From NCBI RefSeq assembly GCF_005503355.1, contig NZ_SCMK01000022.1:1-64000 (forward strand): a stretch of 64,000 nt of DNA, in the 5' to 3' direction. The notes beneath the pieces are model-generated. The model was not told the origin of the DNA. It made no database searches and worked only from the letters and a program-made list of their open reading frames with translations. Source of the stretch: Sphingomonas sp. 1F27F7B (GTDB taxonomy: Bacteria > Pseudomonadota > Alphaproteobacteria > Sphingomonadales > Sphingomonadaceae). Both the position numbers and the translations under genes were made by a program. Of this stretch, positions 46,839 to 56,026 are shown piece by piece. Numbering within the stretch: the stretch's first letter is position 1; each line of letters begins with the position of its first letter.

Positions 46839-48197
46839 ATGCCAAAACTCACAAAACGTAACGCGGACTCCGCCAAGGCGCGGGAGACGGATTACTTCAT
46901 CTGGGACACCGAACTGCCTGGCCTCGATCTTCGGATATATCCATCCGGCAAGCGCAGCTATGTCATTCATTATAGGTTCGCCGGCCGCTCCCGCCGATTC
47001 ACCATCGGGTTGCATGGCTTCTGGACGCCCGAGCTTGCGCGCCACGAGGCAAGGGTTCTCTTCGGCAAGATCGCGCGTGGCGAAGATCCGTCTGAACAGC
47101 GGCAACTCAATCATAAAGCCATAACGGTCAAGGAGCTGTGCGGGCGCTATCTCGAGGACCTGAACGCCGGCTTGATTATGGGCAAGGGTGGACGCCCGAA
47201 GAAGCCGACAACCATCGTCAGCGACGTCGGTCGAATCCGCCGTCACATCATTCCGTTGGTCGGGACGCGGCGGGTGAAAGACCTCACCAAGGCGGATATC
47301 AATAAGGTGTTGAAGGATGTCATAGCCGGTAAAACCAACGGCAGTTTCAAGACAGGAAAATTGCGGGGCAAGTCCATCGTGCGAGGCGGTGTGGGAGCAG
47401 CCTCACGTACTGTCGGACTTCTCAGCGGCATACTGACCTACGCCGTCGAGGCAGGAATTATAGAAGCCAATCCTGCGCACGGGGTTCGACGGCCAAAAGA
47501 TAATATTCGTAGCCGTCGTCTCAGCGACGCCGAGTATCAAACGCTCGGCTCTATCCTCCGGGCAGCAGGGAAGAACGACAGGTACAGGATGACGGTGGAG
47601 CTCATCCGGCAGCTCGCGCTGACAGGATGCCGCCGGTCGGAGATGCTGGTGCTCCGCTGGGAGGAAGTCGATATCGAAGCAAGCTGTTTGCGACTCGCCG
47701 ACAGCAAGGAGGGAGCGTCTGTGCGACCGATCGGCCTGCCTGTCGTGGAATACCTCGAGGAGCGCAGCGCGAAGATTTCAAAGACCTACGTCTTCCCAGG
47801 AGGCGAGGAGGACAACTCATTCGGCAGTTTCCCCAATCACTGGGAGAAGATTTTCCGGAACACGGCCCTGGTGGATGTCACGCCGCATGTCCTTCGACAT
47901 AGTTTTGCGAGTGTAGCCAACGACCTGGGGTTTACGGAGTCCACGATCGCGGCGTTGATCGGTCACTCGCGAGGCTCCGTCACCAGCAAATATATTCATA
48001 CGCTGGACGCGGCGTTGATCATGGCGGCCGATACGATCTCCGGTTACATCGAAGGCCTCCTTGACGGCGTGGAGTTCAAGCAAACGTCTTATGCGCTCGA
48101 CCGTGGGGCCAGGAAGGCGACTTTGGCTCGTTTCCTTAAGATGATGAGCAGCGCGCGAGACGATGCCCCGGTTCCCGAGGAGCATTTGGCGGCATGA
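46839..48197 (+). CDS. Tyrosine recombinase (DUF4102-type island integrase)
   Basis: A 452-residue protein from 46839 (MPKLTKRNADS); a longer frame begins at 46779 without support. N-terminal DUF4102 arm-binding domain (DLRIYPSGKRSYVIHYRFAG), then core-binding and catalytic domain with TGCRRSEML (Arg265), HVLRHSF (His350, Arg353), GHSRG (His376) and SKYIHTLD (Tyr385): all catalytic residues are present. It catalyses integration in tRNA-Arg and, with a factor not seen, excision. Confidence 0.95.
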   Translation: MPKLTKRNADSAKARETDYFIWDTELPGLDLRIYPSGKRSYVIHYRFAGRSRRFTIGLHGFWTPELARHEARVLFGKIARGEDPSEQRQLNHKAITVKELCGRYLEDLNAGLIMGKGGRPKKPTTIVSDVGRIRRHIIPLVGTRRVKDLTKADINKVLKDVIAGKTNGSFKTGKLRGKSIVRGGVGAASRTVGLLSGILTYAVEAGIIEANPAHGVRRPKDNIRSRRLSDAEYQTLGSILRAAGKNDRYRMTVELIRQLALTGCRRSEMLVLRWEEVDIEASCLRLADSKEGASVRPIGLPVVEYLEERSAKISKTYVFPGGEEDNSFGSFPNHWEKIFRNTALVDVTPHVLRHSFASVANDLGFTESTIAALIGHSRGSVTSKYIHTLDAALIMAADTISGYIEGLLDGVEFKQTSYALDRGARKATLARFLKMMSSARDDAPVPEEHLAA

Positions 48198-48496
48198 TGC
48201 GGAACCGACAGCGCGTGGAATATCGGAGGGAGAGCGTGGGCGTTGAAGTCATCCAGCGTGTCCAACTCGCTGGACAGAATCGGCAGTTGGTCGCGTCATT
48301 GCCCATGCTTGATGAGCGTGACGGGATCGAATTGCGCGTGATCAGGGGCAACGGTGAAGTTCAGACTGCGCGTTTGCCGCCAAAAGCAGCGGGGATGGTC
48401 AAGGCGTTGCTGGATGCCTTGGGACGCGAAGAACGGGTTGTTCTGCTATCAGAAGGCCTATCCTTCCGCGCCGATCTGGGCCCGCGTGACGGCTGA
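48194..48496 (+). CDS. Small protein, truncated excisionase-family antitoxin fragment?
   Basis: A 100-residue frame overlapping the integrase stop by four bases. The segment GEVQTARLPPKAAGMVKALL then DALGREERVVLL resembles the N-terminal part of excisionase-family antitoxins, in which an HTH (QAADLLNVSRP-type) should follow. Here it ends soon after, and another frame continues with VTAEAARF, so a frameshift is possible. Assignment is tentative. Confidence 0.4.
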   Translation: MMRNRQRVEYRRESVGVEVIQRVQLAGQNRQLVASLPMLDERDGIELRVIRGNGEVQTARLPPKAAGMVKALLDALGREERVVLLSEGLSFRADLGPRDG

Positions 48497-48636
48497 AGCA
48501 GCCCGCTTCAGTTTTCGGATCGGTGCCAGATCAAGCAAGTCCAAATATTCCAAGTAAGCGTGGATCCGGCCGCGCCGCAGCTCGGGAAAGAGGTGCCGAT
48601 CTTCTCCGGAACCATCTGGATGGTGACGATCAGGCT

Positions 48637-49389
48637 ATGAATATCGCACAAATTCGCGCGCCTGCGCGAGTCCTCGCGATTAGAAATTGGACGCGCTTGC
48701 CGGGCCATGGGTTACGAAATCACGCGTTGCAGATTGATCTAGTTTGGTGCGACGGTCATACCTATATGTCGATCCCTAACCCACAAACGGAGCGAATCTT
48801 CACTTACGAGGCGATGAATCGCCCTCTATTTGAGGAGCCCACGGAAGCGGTCGAGCGAGAGGACCCATTCACCGGGCCCCAAGGCTTCATGATCGGCGAC
48901 GAATTCCTCCCCAAGCGACCCGAGCTTGCTCAGCAGTATTTCGATGCTGCGCACCTCATTCTCGAGTCGATCAAACGCGGTGATTGGGAAGACTATAAGT
49001 TGGTTAATCCTGCGCTGTTCCTCTACCGACATTCGCTTGAACTGTTACTAAAAGAGATTGTCGGTGGGAGCCGAAGAGGCCACGATCTGGCCGAGCTCGC
49101 CGATGCGCTCGCTGAGGCCGTCCGCGCTCGAACGGGTGGCTCCGTGCCATCGTGGATCATGACGCGGTTGAAGGAGATCGCCTCAATCGATCCCGGCTCG
49201 ACCGCATTCCGGTACGGTGAGAACTACGATCCTGTCGCCAAGCGGTCGACGCCGCCCGTTAGTTCAGCACTTTATGTGAGCCTGCCTCACCTACAACGCG
49301 CGATGCTCACGCTCAACGCGGCGTTGGTCGGGGCGATCGCTGAGATAGCGACGAGCCATCCTGTTCGCTACGTCGCTGAAGACGATTGA
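48637..49389 (+). CDS. Unknown protein, possible HEPN-like helical region
   Basis: A 250-residue protein from 48637 (MNIAQIRAPARV); the frame is open to 48523. The middle, NPALFLYRHSLELLLKEI, then GHDLAELADALAEAV, is helical and recalls HEPN-type domains, but the classical Rx4-6H ribonuclease motif is not evident. It lies between integrase and the minus-strand cassette and could be another defence gene or the partner of an unseen protein. Confidence 0.5.
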   Translation: MNIAQIRAPARVLAIRNWTRLPGHGLRNHALQIDLVWCDGHTYMSIPNPQTERIFTYEAMNRPLFEEPTEAVEREDPFTGPQGFMIGDEFLPKRPELAQQYFDAAHLILESIKRGDWEDYKLVNPALFLYRHSLELLLKEIVGGSRRGHDLAELADALAEAVRARTGGSVPSWIMTRLKEIASIDPGSTAFRYGENYDPVAKRSTPPVSSALYVSLPHLQRAMLTLNAALVGAIAEIATSHPVRYVAEDD

Positions 49390-50493
49390 TAGCCTTTTCG
49401 CCCGAATAGTAGTGGCTAATCGGAGTCAGTCAGCAGGCGCCACCACGTCGCCCCTCGCTGTGTTTTCCGTGTGCTGCCGTTTCGGACGCCCTCGTCCAGC
49501 AGGTGGACAATCTTGCGGCCGTCGGGCGAGGACGCGTCATGTATTTCGAAGATGACGCCGTCATCATGACGCTCAAAGCGCGCAACGGGATCGGTCATTC
49601 CGGCGATCTCCGGGAGCTGCAGCTTCATCGTGTTCCGCGCCTCGCCGGCTTTGGACAGCGTCATAGTCCTTGAGCGCCCCGTTCTGGCGTCCCGCAGCGT
49701 TCGGCTGCCAGCGAAGAAGCCGTCGAACACGCGTAGCGGTATCTGCGTCTGCGTTCGTCCCCGACCGTGTCGGAGTCGCATAACCATGGCTTTCGCGGTC
49801 GGCGAGGAGGCGCTCGGAGCTAGATGATCGCTTGGCTCATCGAAAACGATTTCCAACCTCCACCCCAAGGCGTTCACGGCGAAGCCTAGATCGGGCAGAT
49901 CATCTGCCTCGAAATCGAGCAAACGAGGCGATCTGAGCTCAAGAACGGTTTCATGTTGGGCCAGGCGCATGAACTCTAACACCTTGGCCGCTTTCGCGTT
50001 CGACGGTCCGGTATCATAGCGCCTGATCAAATCACGGCGTGCAAGCCGCGTGAGATAACTGTCGACCCTCCAGCGGTCGGCTCTGCTGCTGCCCCAATCT
50101 CGTGTCAGCCAATCGTAGGCTATGTTCGCACAACGAATCGCCTCTGAGCGATCGAGCCCTTCGGCCAGCGCGAGTAACGACAGCGGGGAGATGCGTTCCA
50201 TCTCTTCGTGGCAGGCTTCCGTACTCTGCCACAGCTCTGCTCGGGTGCCGACATGCACCGTATCGCGCCAGATGAAGACGTCGATCCAGATTTCGCCTGG
50301 AACTGCGGAGCGGAATTGTAAGCGGTCGAGCGTTTTGGCTTCGGTCGTCGAGTACAACTCGAAGGCTTGTATATGAGCTGTCGGGTCGCCCGGTCTCGAA
50401 GGAACCGCAACGTGAAGGGCATTGGCTGCTGACGTGACCCCCTGAAACTCCTCCACGAATAGCTAGAGTCCGCCCCTCGAAAGGACGGACAGA

Positions 50494-50760
50494 ATGAAGC
50501 GATCACGGTTTACGGAAGAGCAGATCATCGGGATCCTGCGCGAGCAGGAGGCCGGTGTTCCGGTGGCGGATCTGTGCAGGAAGCACGGGCTGAGCTCGCC
50601 GACCTTCTACAAATGGAAGGCCAAGTATGGCGGCATGGACGTGTCGGAGGCCCGGCGGCTGAAGGCGCTGGAAGAGGAGAACGCCAAGCTGAAGCGGATG
50701 CTGGCGGACTCGATGCTGGACAACGTCGCGCTGAAGGATCTGCTGGGAAAAAAGTGGTGA
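50494..50760 (+). CDS. IS3 transposase orfA
   Basis: 88 residues: [20 protein letters not shown] and [14 protein letters not shown] (HTH) plus a leucine-zipper-like segment ([17 protein letters not shown]). It ends in the AAAAAAG run (50748-50754) used for -1 shifting to make OrfAB. Confidence 0.93.
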   Translation: MKRSRFTEEQIIGILREQEAGVPVADLCRKHGLSSPTFYKWKAKYGGMDVSEARRLKALEEENAKLKRMLADSMLDNVALKDLLGKKW

Positions 50761-51683
50761 CGCCCGCTGCGCATCGAGCGGCGGCGGCGCACCTGCAGTC
50801 GGCTTACGGGATGAGCGAACGGCGGGCCTGCCGGGTGCTGGGCGTGGACCGGACGAGCGTGCGCTATCAGGCGACGCGACCGGACGACGGCGCCCTGCGC
50901 GATCGGCTGAAGGCCCTGGCCCAGGAGCGTCGGCGGTTCGGCTATCGACGTCTGCACGTGATGCTCCGGCGCGAGGGCCATGCGGTCAACAAGAAGCGTG
51001 TCCAGCGGATCTACCGCGAGGAGAAGCTGACGGTGCGTCGGCGCGGCGGGCGCAAACGCGCGATGGGCACAAGGCGGCCGCTGGAGATTCCTCTGGTCGC
51101 AAACCAGCGCTGGTCGCTGGACTTCGTGTCCGACCAGATGACGGACGGGCGGCGCTTCCGCATCCTGACGGTGATCGACAACTGCACCCGCGAGTGCCTC
51201 GGGCTCGTCGCCGACACCTCGCTGTCAGGGCGACGGGTGGCGCGCGAGTTGGACGCCATCATCCTGCGACGCGGGCGACCCGAGACGATCATCAGCGACA
51301 ACGGCACGGAATACACGTCCAACGCCATCCTGGCCTGGGCCGACGACGCCGGTGTGGGCTGGCACTACATCGCGCCGGGCAAGCCTCAGCAGAACGGCTT
51401 CAACGAGAGCTTCAACGGCCGTCTGCGTGACGAGCTGCTGAACGAGACGCTGTTCCGATCCCTGCCGCACGCCCGTGCGGTGCTCGAAACCTGGCGGCGC
51501 GACTACAACGAAACCCGGCCGCACTCGAAGCTCGGCTGGCTGACGCCGCAGGCCTACGCAGATGCGCTCAGCGGAAAGATCGGCCGGTCCGCTGCGCTGG
51601 TTGGAGGCTGCGCTGACCGGCCTCTTGCCAACCCCACCAACCCCAGTTCAGATCACCAAAGGACTCTCGTTATGGCTGGATGA
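50757..51683 (+). CDS. IS3 transposase orfB (DDE integrase)
   Basis: About 308 residues in the -1 frame. HTH_21 region ([20 protein letters not shown]), then the rve core with RWSLDFVSD (Asp), [13 protein letters not shown] (Asp) and [18 protein letters not shown] (Glu). Intact. Confidence 0.93.
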   Translation: MTPAAHRAAAAHLQSAYGMSERRACRVLGVDRTSVRYQATRPDDGALRDRLKALAQERRRFGYRRLHVMLRREGHAVNKKRVQRIYREEKLTVRRRGGRKRAMGTRRPLEIPLVANQRWSLDFVSDQMTDGRRFRILTVIDNCTRECLGLVADTSLSGRRVARELDAIILRRGRPETIISDNGTEYTSNAILAWADDAGVGWHYIAPGKPQQNGFNESFNGRLRDELLNETLFRSLPHARAVLETWRRDYNETRPHSKLGWLTPQAYADALSGKIGRSAALVGGCADRPLANPTNPSSDHQRTLVMAG

Positions 51684-51800
51684 GAAACGGGGGTCACGTC
51701 ACTGCGGGCGAAGACGCAAATAGCGGCAAAGCGAGGCCGTGATCGGTTAGACGCTCATATGCGATAAGCATCATCGCTACGGCGCTCTCGCCACGGGCGG

Positions 51801-52637
51801 TCATGCAGCGGCGCTTCCAAGCCGGCGCCGCATGATTTGTGCGATCATGTCAGCGAACGAATCTGGCGTTTCGTTGGGTCGCCAGTCGTAGGTTTCGAAG
51901 TCGACGTTCAAGTCACGAATGGACTTCAGAAGCGCACTGTTAGCCCCGTTTGGGTCCTCAAGAAGTTGTTCTGGGAAGACAAGTAGCCGGGTGTGGCCCT
52001 GCCTTAGGTCTATAGACTGCGCATAGGCGAGCTCGATAGCTGAGGCGCGGCGGTCCGGCTGGTCACGACCTGTAGCGGCAAGCGACGCGATCCGAATCCA
52101 ATTTTGGGCTACGGACCGCCAGTGTGGGATTGAGCTGGCAAGCCCGGTCTTCACCTTTGCGTCGAAGTATTCCTCGACGCCGCCGAAGGCCCACTCGATA
52201 TGACGAAGCGCAGACGCGAGTTCTGGCTCAAGTTCATAATCGTCAAGATATATGGATGGATCTACGACAGCGTTATAGAAGCCTGCCATATAGGCCCCAG
52301 TGTCGAACGGAAATACGTGATAAGGGGCAGGTAGTGCGCTCGGTGACAGCGCGATGGCGAACGGGAAAAAGTTGAGCTGATCGTTCTTCTCATCGCCTTT
52401 TCTGAAGCGATAAGCGGGACGCGCCACAAAGAAGTAGACAAGTTCCTTTCCGAAGACGCTGCATTGGCGCCGTTCTAGAAGACCTCCGTTGATGACACGT
52501 CTGCCCCACCCTACCGTGGTGACATGGATCAGGTCAGGAGGGGAGATTGAAACCGTGGGGCAAGCTGTTTTTGCTAGCTCAACGAGTTCGCGATTAGCGT
52601 CGACGCCACGAGGCTTCCTCCTGGTGTCTGCCGTCAT
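51801..52637 (-). CDS. Cassette gene 4, unknown protein
   Basis: A 278-residue protein from 52637 (MTADTRRKPRG); a start nine codons earlier (52664) is possible. GAGGGAG precedes it. No familiar domain: an N-terminal beta-rich part (RQCSVFGKELVYFFVARPAY) and a C-terminal helical part. The word LLVFPEQLLEDPNG and the closing MIAQIMRRRLG are not known signatures to me. It stands between methyltransferase 2 and the IS-disrupted gene and overlaps the latter (ATGA), so both should be translated together. Confidence 0.7.
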   Translation of the reverse strand: MTADTRRKPRGVDANRELVELAKTACPTVSISPPDLIHVTTVGWGRRVINGGLLERRQCSVFGKELVYFFVARPAYRFRKGDEKNDQLNFFPFAIALSPSALPAPYHVFPFDTGAYMAGFYNAVVDPSIYLDDYELEPELASALRHIEWAFGGVEEYFDAKVKTGLASSIPHWRSVAQNWIRIASLAATGRDQPDRRASAIELAYAQSIDLRQGHTRLLVFPEQLLEDPNGANSALLKSIRDLNVDFETYDWRPNETPDSFADMIAQIMRRRLGSAAA

Positions 52638-52800
52638 ACCTAATGTCACTCCCTCAGCCTGCATTTAAGCCGCCCGCGCCGCTCGTCAAAGGTCAGAAAG
52701 CTAGTCTTTCCACGTCCGGGTTACCAGAACGAGCGGTGTCGCTACGCCACTCGTCGGAAAACGCGCCGCTATTCGTCTCCGTTGCCGCCGGCCGGTACGC

Positions 52801-53667
52801 CTACTCGGCGGCAATCACCGAAGGCTGAAAGCCCATCACCTCGTCATATCGACGAACTTTTGCCCCCTTTGATCGCGACAGGCCCGGCTTTGCAAACACG
52901 ATGATGTATTCGTGCACATTCTTGAAAAGGAAGTTTGGCGGATAGGGGTAGCTTCCAAATATTGGTCGCTGACCATTCGCTGATCCCCAGCGGCCTCCGG
53001 TGCCGTCTTTTGACCAGATGATCTCATTGATCATTACGAGGCCTATGTCGCGGAGTAGCACCCCAATGTCGGTGCTGAGCGGGAACGTCAACAGGCCGTG
53101 ATCGGTCATTTGGTTGACGTTCGCGGTAACGACACAGAGCTTACGTCCAGGCCGGAGTACCCGGTAGCACTCCTGAAAGACACGACGAAGCTCGTCGAGG
53201 AAATCGACATAGCTACCCGCAGTACCGATGTCAGTGTTTCGGCCCCCATAGTCCGCCTTGTCCCAATAAGGCGGACTGGTGACGATAAGGTCGATGCTGC
53301 CGTCCTCGATCCCGGACAAATCGCGAGAGTCGCCCTGACGCGCGTCAAACGCGTTCAGATCGAGCTGCTCTTTCTTGACTCTTGCGCGCATCTCTTTGAC
53401 GAAGTTCGGGTTCTGATCGATGCAGATCGCCTTACGGCCTTCGCGGATCGCGGCGACCGCCGTTGATCCGACGCCGCCGAAGGGGTCGAGCACCGTCTCA
53501 CCCCAGAAGCTAAAGAGCTTCGTCAGACGCTTGGGAATTTCAGTAGGGAAAGTCGCCGGGTGGAGATCGTGACTGACGTTCGCGATACTCCAGACCGTCT
53601 TAGTGTACTCCCGCCACTCTTCCTTGGTAAGCGCACTGAGCGCCTTCACTTCTGCGCCAGGCTTCAT
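52801..53667 (-). CDS. Cassette gene 3, SPPY-type DNA methyltransferase
   Basis: A 288-residue enzyme. N-terminal HPATFP, SAM motif DPFGGVGST (residues 61-69), motif II ICIDQNP, catalytic TSPPYWDK (130-137). SPPY suggests N4-cytosine methylation, though some adenine enzymes share it. Overlaps the upstream methylase by ATGA. It would protect host DNA in a restriction pair or act as a solitary enzyme. Confidence 0.92.
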   Translation of the reverse strand: MKPGAEVKALSALTKEEWREYTKTVWSIANVSHDLHPATFPTEIPKRLTKLFSFWGETVLDPFGGVGSTAVAAIREGRKAICIDQNPNFVKEMRARVKKEQLDLNAFDARQGDSRDLSGIEDGSIDLIVTSPPYWDKADYGGRNTDIGTAGSYVDFLDELRRVFQECYRVLRPGRKLCVVTANVNQMTDHGLLTFPLSTDIGVLLRDIGLVMINEIIWSKDGTGGRWGSANGQRPIFGSYPYPPNFLFKNVHEYIIVFAKPGLSRSKGAKVRRYDEVMGFQPSVIAAE

Positions 53668-55568
53668 TCCACTACTCCTTCATCTTTTCTGTTCCTTGCG
53701 AGCCGGACCGAGCCGTCGATCGAAACGACTTGTCGTTCGAACTCGCGCAGCATGGCGGCCGTGTCGGGATCGGCTCCAATAAGGTCCGCCAGCAGCGCGT
53801 CGATCGCGCTTCGCACATTGCTGATCTCTGTTGGGCGAAAGGCAAATGTCAGCCGGTCGCGGTTCGCGCTGCAGATCACGTCTCGTTGCAGGCCCGCCCA
53901 AGCTGATCTCCCGAGGTGCCCGAGTTCTTCCGCTAGCCTCTCCGGCATCCGCATATTGAGCAGCGGCAGTTCCGTGAGGAACCAAGCCGGGACGTGAAAA
54001 CCATCGCACTCGACGTGCCAGAGCCAGTAAGTAATCCGCGATGATAAGATGGCGGTTACTATGTCGGCTTCTTCGACGGTGGAGCAGTGGAGTCGGTTAA
54101 TTCCACTGGCGCTAAGCGTCCCGCGCCAGCTAATCTTGTCTGGATAGTTTCTGAATACGTTAAGAAAGTTGTAGGCGGTACCCGCCACGAAGACGTCGGA
54201 GCTGATCGCCGTGCCGACGATCTCAGACGCGGCCGCCTTGCTAGGCTCTGGACGCGCACCTGATCGCAGCCGGTAAGGTTCGAGCGCGCGGTAAAGGGCG
54301 ACCTCCGCGTTAGACCCGAGCTTAGGAACCAGACGCGCGATAGGCGCCTGACCCATCTCCGCCGTCCTCTTCTCGGTGAAAATCGTCGAGCGCTGCCTGC
54401 TGGTCCACTTCAGGAGGCGGCTCGTTCGGATGGAGGCAGGTGTAGGCCCAGGCCGCTTGATGGCGATTGTCGCACGGGTCTTAGCCTCCTCGCCGAACAA
54501 GGCGTGCGGCTGGCGGTCGAAGAAAAGTAGGGTCCACTCTCCACCGTGGGCCGACATCGCTGAGCGACAGCGCCGGTGGTCTGCAGAACGGTTCGCGCCG
54601 AGGGCGAGGGGCACGACCAGAGCAGCGGCGTCATCCGGCCCACTCGCCACTGTCCAACTCAGCTCGATGAAGGGTAGGTAGAGCGATGATGTCGGCCTAC
54701 CATCGGCCATTGGGACAACGTCACCGGTCGCATAAGGTGGATTGCAGATCAGCCGAAGCGGTCCTCCGCCTGGGGCAAGTCGCGCACGCAAGTCACTGGC
54801 GCGGGCAACTGAGGGCGTATCGACGGCTACCAAGTTGCTCCGGATCGCTGCCCACGTGGTCGACGGATTCACCGTTTCGGCCGCGACTCCGGCTAGCAGC
54901 GTGAACGCGGCAAAGTCGCAAGCTTGGGGAGAGATGTCGCACCCGGTGAGTTTCGTCTCAGCGAACCTCACGCGGTCTCCCGAAGCATAGCGACGCAGTG
55001 CGGCGGCGAGGAACACGCCGCTGCCGACAGCAGGATCTAGCCACCATTCATCAGACTCGGCTTTCGCCGGGCCCGCGAGGGCGGCCACCATGAAGTCCGC
55101 GACGTCTGCCGGCGTATAGAACGACCCAACTTTCTTTCGCTCGGCACGACTGACCGAAAGCGAGACATCTCGCAGGACGTCCAGCCGAGTGGTCCGCCCA
55201 TAGGTGTCGAGCAGATAAGGGAGAAGTTCTAGAAGATGCACCTCCCCGGCGAGCGGTTGCAACGGCGCATCAAGGGCTGACCAACTCGCGAGGTCGCTCA
55301 GTCCAAACCAGGCCTTGGCGCGACAGCCGTCGGCTGCATGTCCGGTGCGGATCATATCCGCGAGAGTCACAGCCACCGCGGCCCACGCGGCCCGTTCTTC
55401 CGAGCCCGTTCTGATTACGTCATGCCGCGAAGCTTTCTCGATCCAGCCGCCGTCGAGCTTAAGTTTACGAGCAACGGCAACCGCGGCGAGGACGTGCTCG
55501 CGAAGTGGCGCGACCAAGCCCTCCAGCGAACGCCCTGCTCTCGGCGAAGCCAGCCTGTTCGCCGTCAT
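53664..55568 (-). CDS. Cassette gene 2, N6-adenine DNA methylase (HsdM/Eco57I-like)
   Basis: A 634-residue protein starting at 55568 (MTANRLASPRAG), where ATGA overlaps the regulator's stop. Motif X-like GSFYTPADVADFMV (148-161), SAM motif DPAVGSGVF (178-186), catalytic NPPY (276-279), then a long C-terminal half of target-recognition type. N6-adenine methylation is expected. No restriction domain is fused. It forms an operon with the two genes around it. Confidence 0.92.
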   Translation of the reverse strand: MTANRLASPRAGRSLEGLVAPLREHVLAAVAVARKLKLDGGWIEKASRHDVIRTGSEERAAWAAVAVTLADMIRTGHAADGCRAKAWFGLSDLASWSALDAPLQPLAGEVHLLELLPYLLDTYGRTTRLDVLRDVSLSVSRAERKKVGSFYTPADVADFMVAALAGPAKAESDEWWLDPAVGSGVFLAAALRRYASGDRVRFAETKLTGCDISPQACDFAAFTLLAGVAAETVNPSTTWAAIRSNLVAVDTPSVARASDLRARLAPGGGPLRLICNPPYATGDVVPMADGRPTSSLYLPFIELSWTVASGPDDAAALVVPLALGANRSADHRRCRSAMSAHGGEWTLLFFDRQPHALFGEEAKTRATIAIKRPGPTPASIRTSRLLKWTSRQRSTIFTEKRTAEMGQAPIARLVPKLGSNAEVALYRALEPYRLRSGARPEPSKAAASEIVGTAISSDVFVAGTAYNFLNVFRNYPDKISWRGTLSASGINRLHCSTVEEADIVTAILSSRITYWLWHVECDGFHVPAWFLTELPLLNMRMPERLAEELGHLGRSAWAGLQRDVICSANRDRLTFAFRPTEISNVRSAIDALLADLIGADPDTAAMLREFERQVVSIDGSVRLARNRKDEGVVE

Positions 55569-55948
55569 GAAAGTCGCTCGGGCGCCGCAATCAGCGCCCC
55601 CTTCAACCACCGCTCATCCAGTTCGCGCTCTATGAGCTCGGCCGCACAATCCGAGTTAGAGCGTCCAAGCGCATCGGCGTGGACGCGGAACCGTTCGGCA
55701 TGATCGGCGTGGACATAAGCCGATACCTTCTTCGATCGCGCCTCCTGACCCGAAGATGGACCATTAGTTGGCCGGAGCAGTTGCAGCTCAATTTCTCGCA
55801 GGATGAGTAGGGTCAACAGGGCCGACCCACTCGTCAGGCCAATCTCCTTAAGGTACGCCTCGAACCGAAGATGGCTGCTCGCCTGCACGTACGCATGTAC
55901 GGCTAGCTTCTCGGCCCTCTCTCGGTAGTCAGGATCGCACCTCATCAT
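55565..55948 (-). CDS. Cassette gene 1, small regulator-like protein
   Basis: A 127-residue protein, ATG at 55948 (a second ATG follows). Charged, helical, with a SKKVSAYVHADHAERFRVHA stretch that suggests a ribbon-helix-helix-like DNA-binding end. A 17-bp palindrome covers its start. It would be the operon's autoregulator; no family is recognised. Confidence 0.6.
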   Translation of the reverse strand: MMRCDPDYRERAEKLAVHAYVQASSHLRFEAYLKEIGLTSGSALLTLLILREIELQLLRPTNGPSSGQEARSKKVSAYVHADHAERFRVHADALGRSNSDCAAELIERELDERWLKGALIAAPERLS

Positions 55949-55954
55949 GAGGTG
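55938..55954. promoter_or_regulatory. Palindromic operator over the cassette start
   Basis: CACCTCATCATGAGGTG, a perfect 17-nt palindrome overlapping the first codons of the 127-aa gene. A half copy, GATGAGGTG, follows at 55971-55979, in the divergent promoter region shared with the PLD nuclease gene (start 56027). Confidence 0.5.
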
Positions 55955-56026
55955 AGAATGCCTGACTCAGGATGAGGTGTCAATAGCGTTCGCTTTTTGT
56001 TCTGATATTTTCTGAGGCCTTCGTCA

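Larger units (their letters stand above)
50430..51701 (+). mobile_element. IS3-family (IS407-like group) insertion sequence
   Basis: A 1272-bp element. Ends TGACGTGACCCCC (50430-50442) and its exact complement (51689-51701). Flanked by a 4-bp direct repeat CTGC (50426-50429 and 51702-51705), the target-duplication size of the IS407 group. It carries orfA and orfB with an A6G slip run. Confidence 0.9.
49416..51804 (-). pseudogene. Cassette gene 5, cut by IS3; 370 aa when rejoined
   Basis: The minus-strand frame 50425-49416 encodes most of a protein (ELYSTTEAKTLDRLQFRS; PGEIWIDVFIWRDTVHVGTR). Removal of the IS with one copy of CTGC joins it in frame to 51804-51702, giving ATG at 51804 overlapping the previous gene's TGA (ATGA). 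The complete frame is 371 codons with no stop. No domain is recognised; it resembles neither a nuclease nor an ATPase by motif. Operon position says it belongs with the methyltransferases. Confidence 0.75.
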
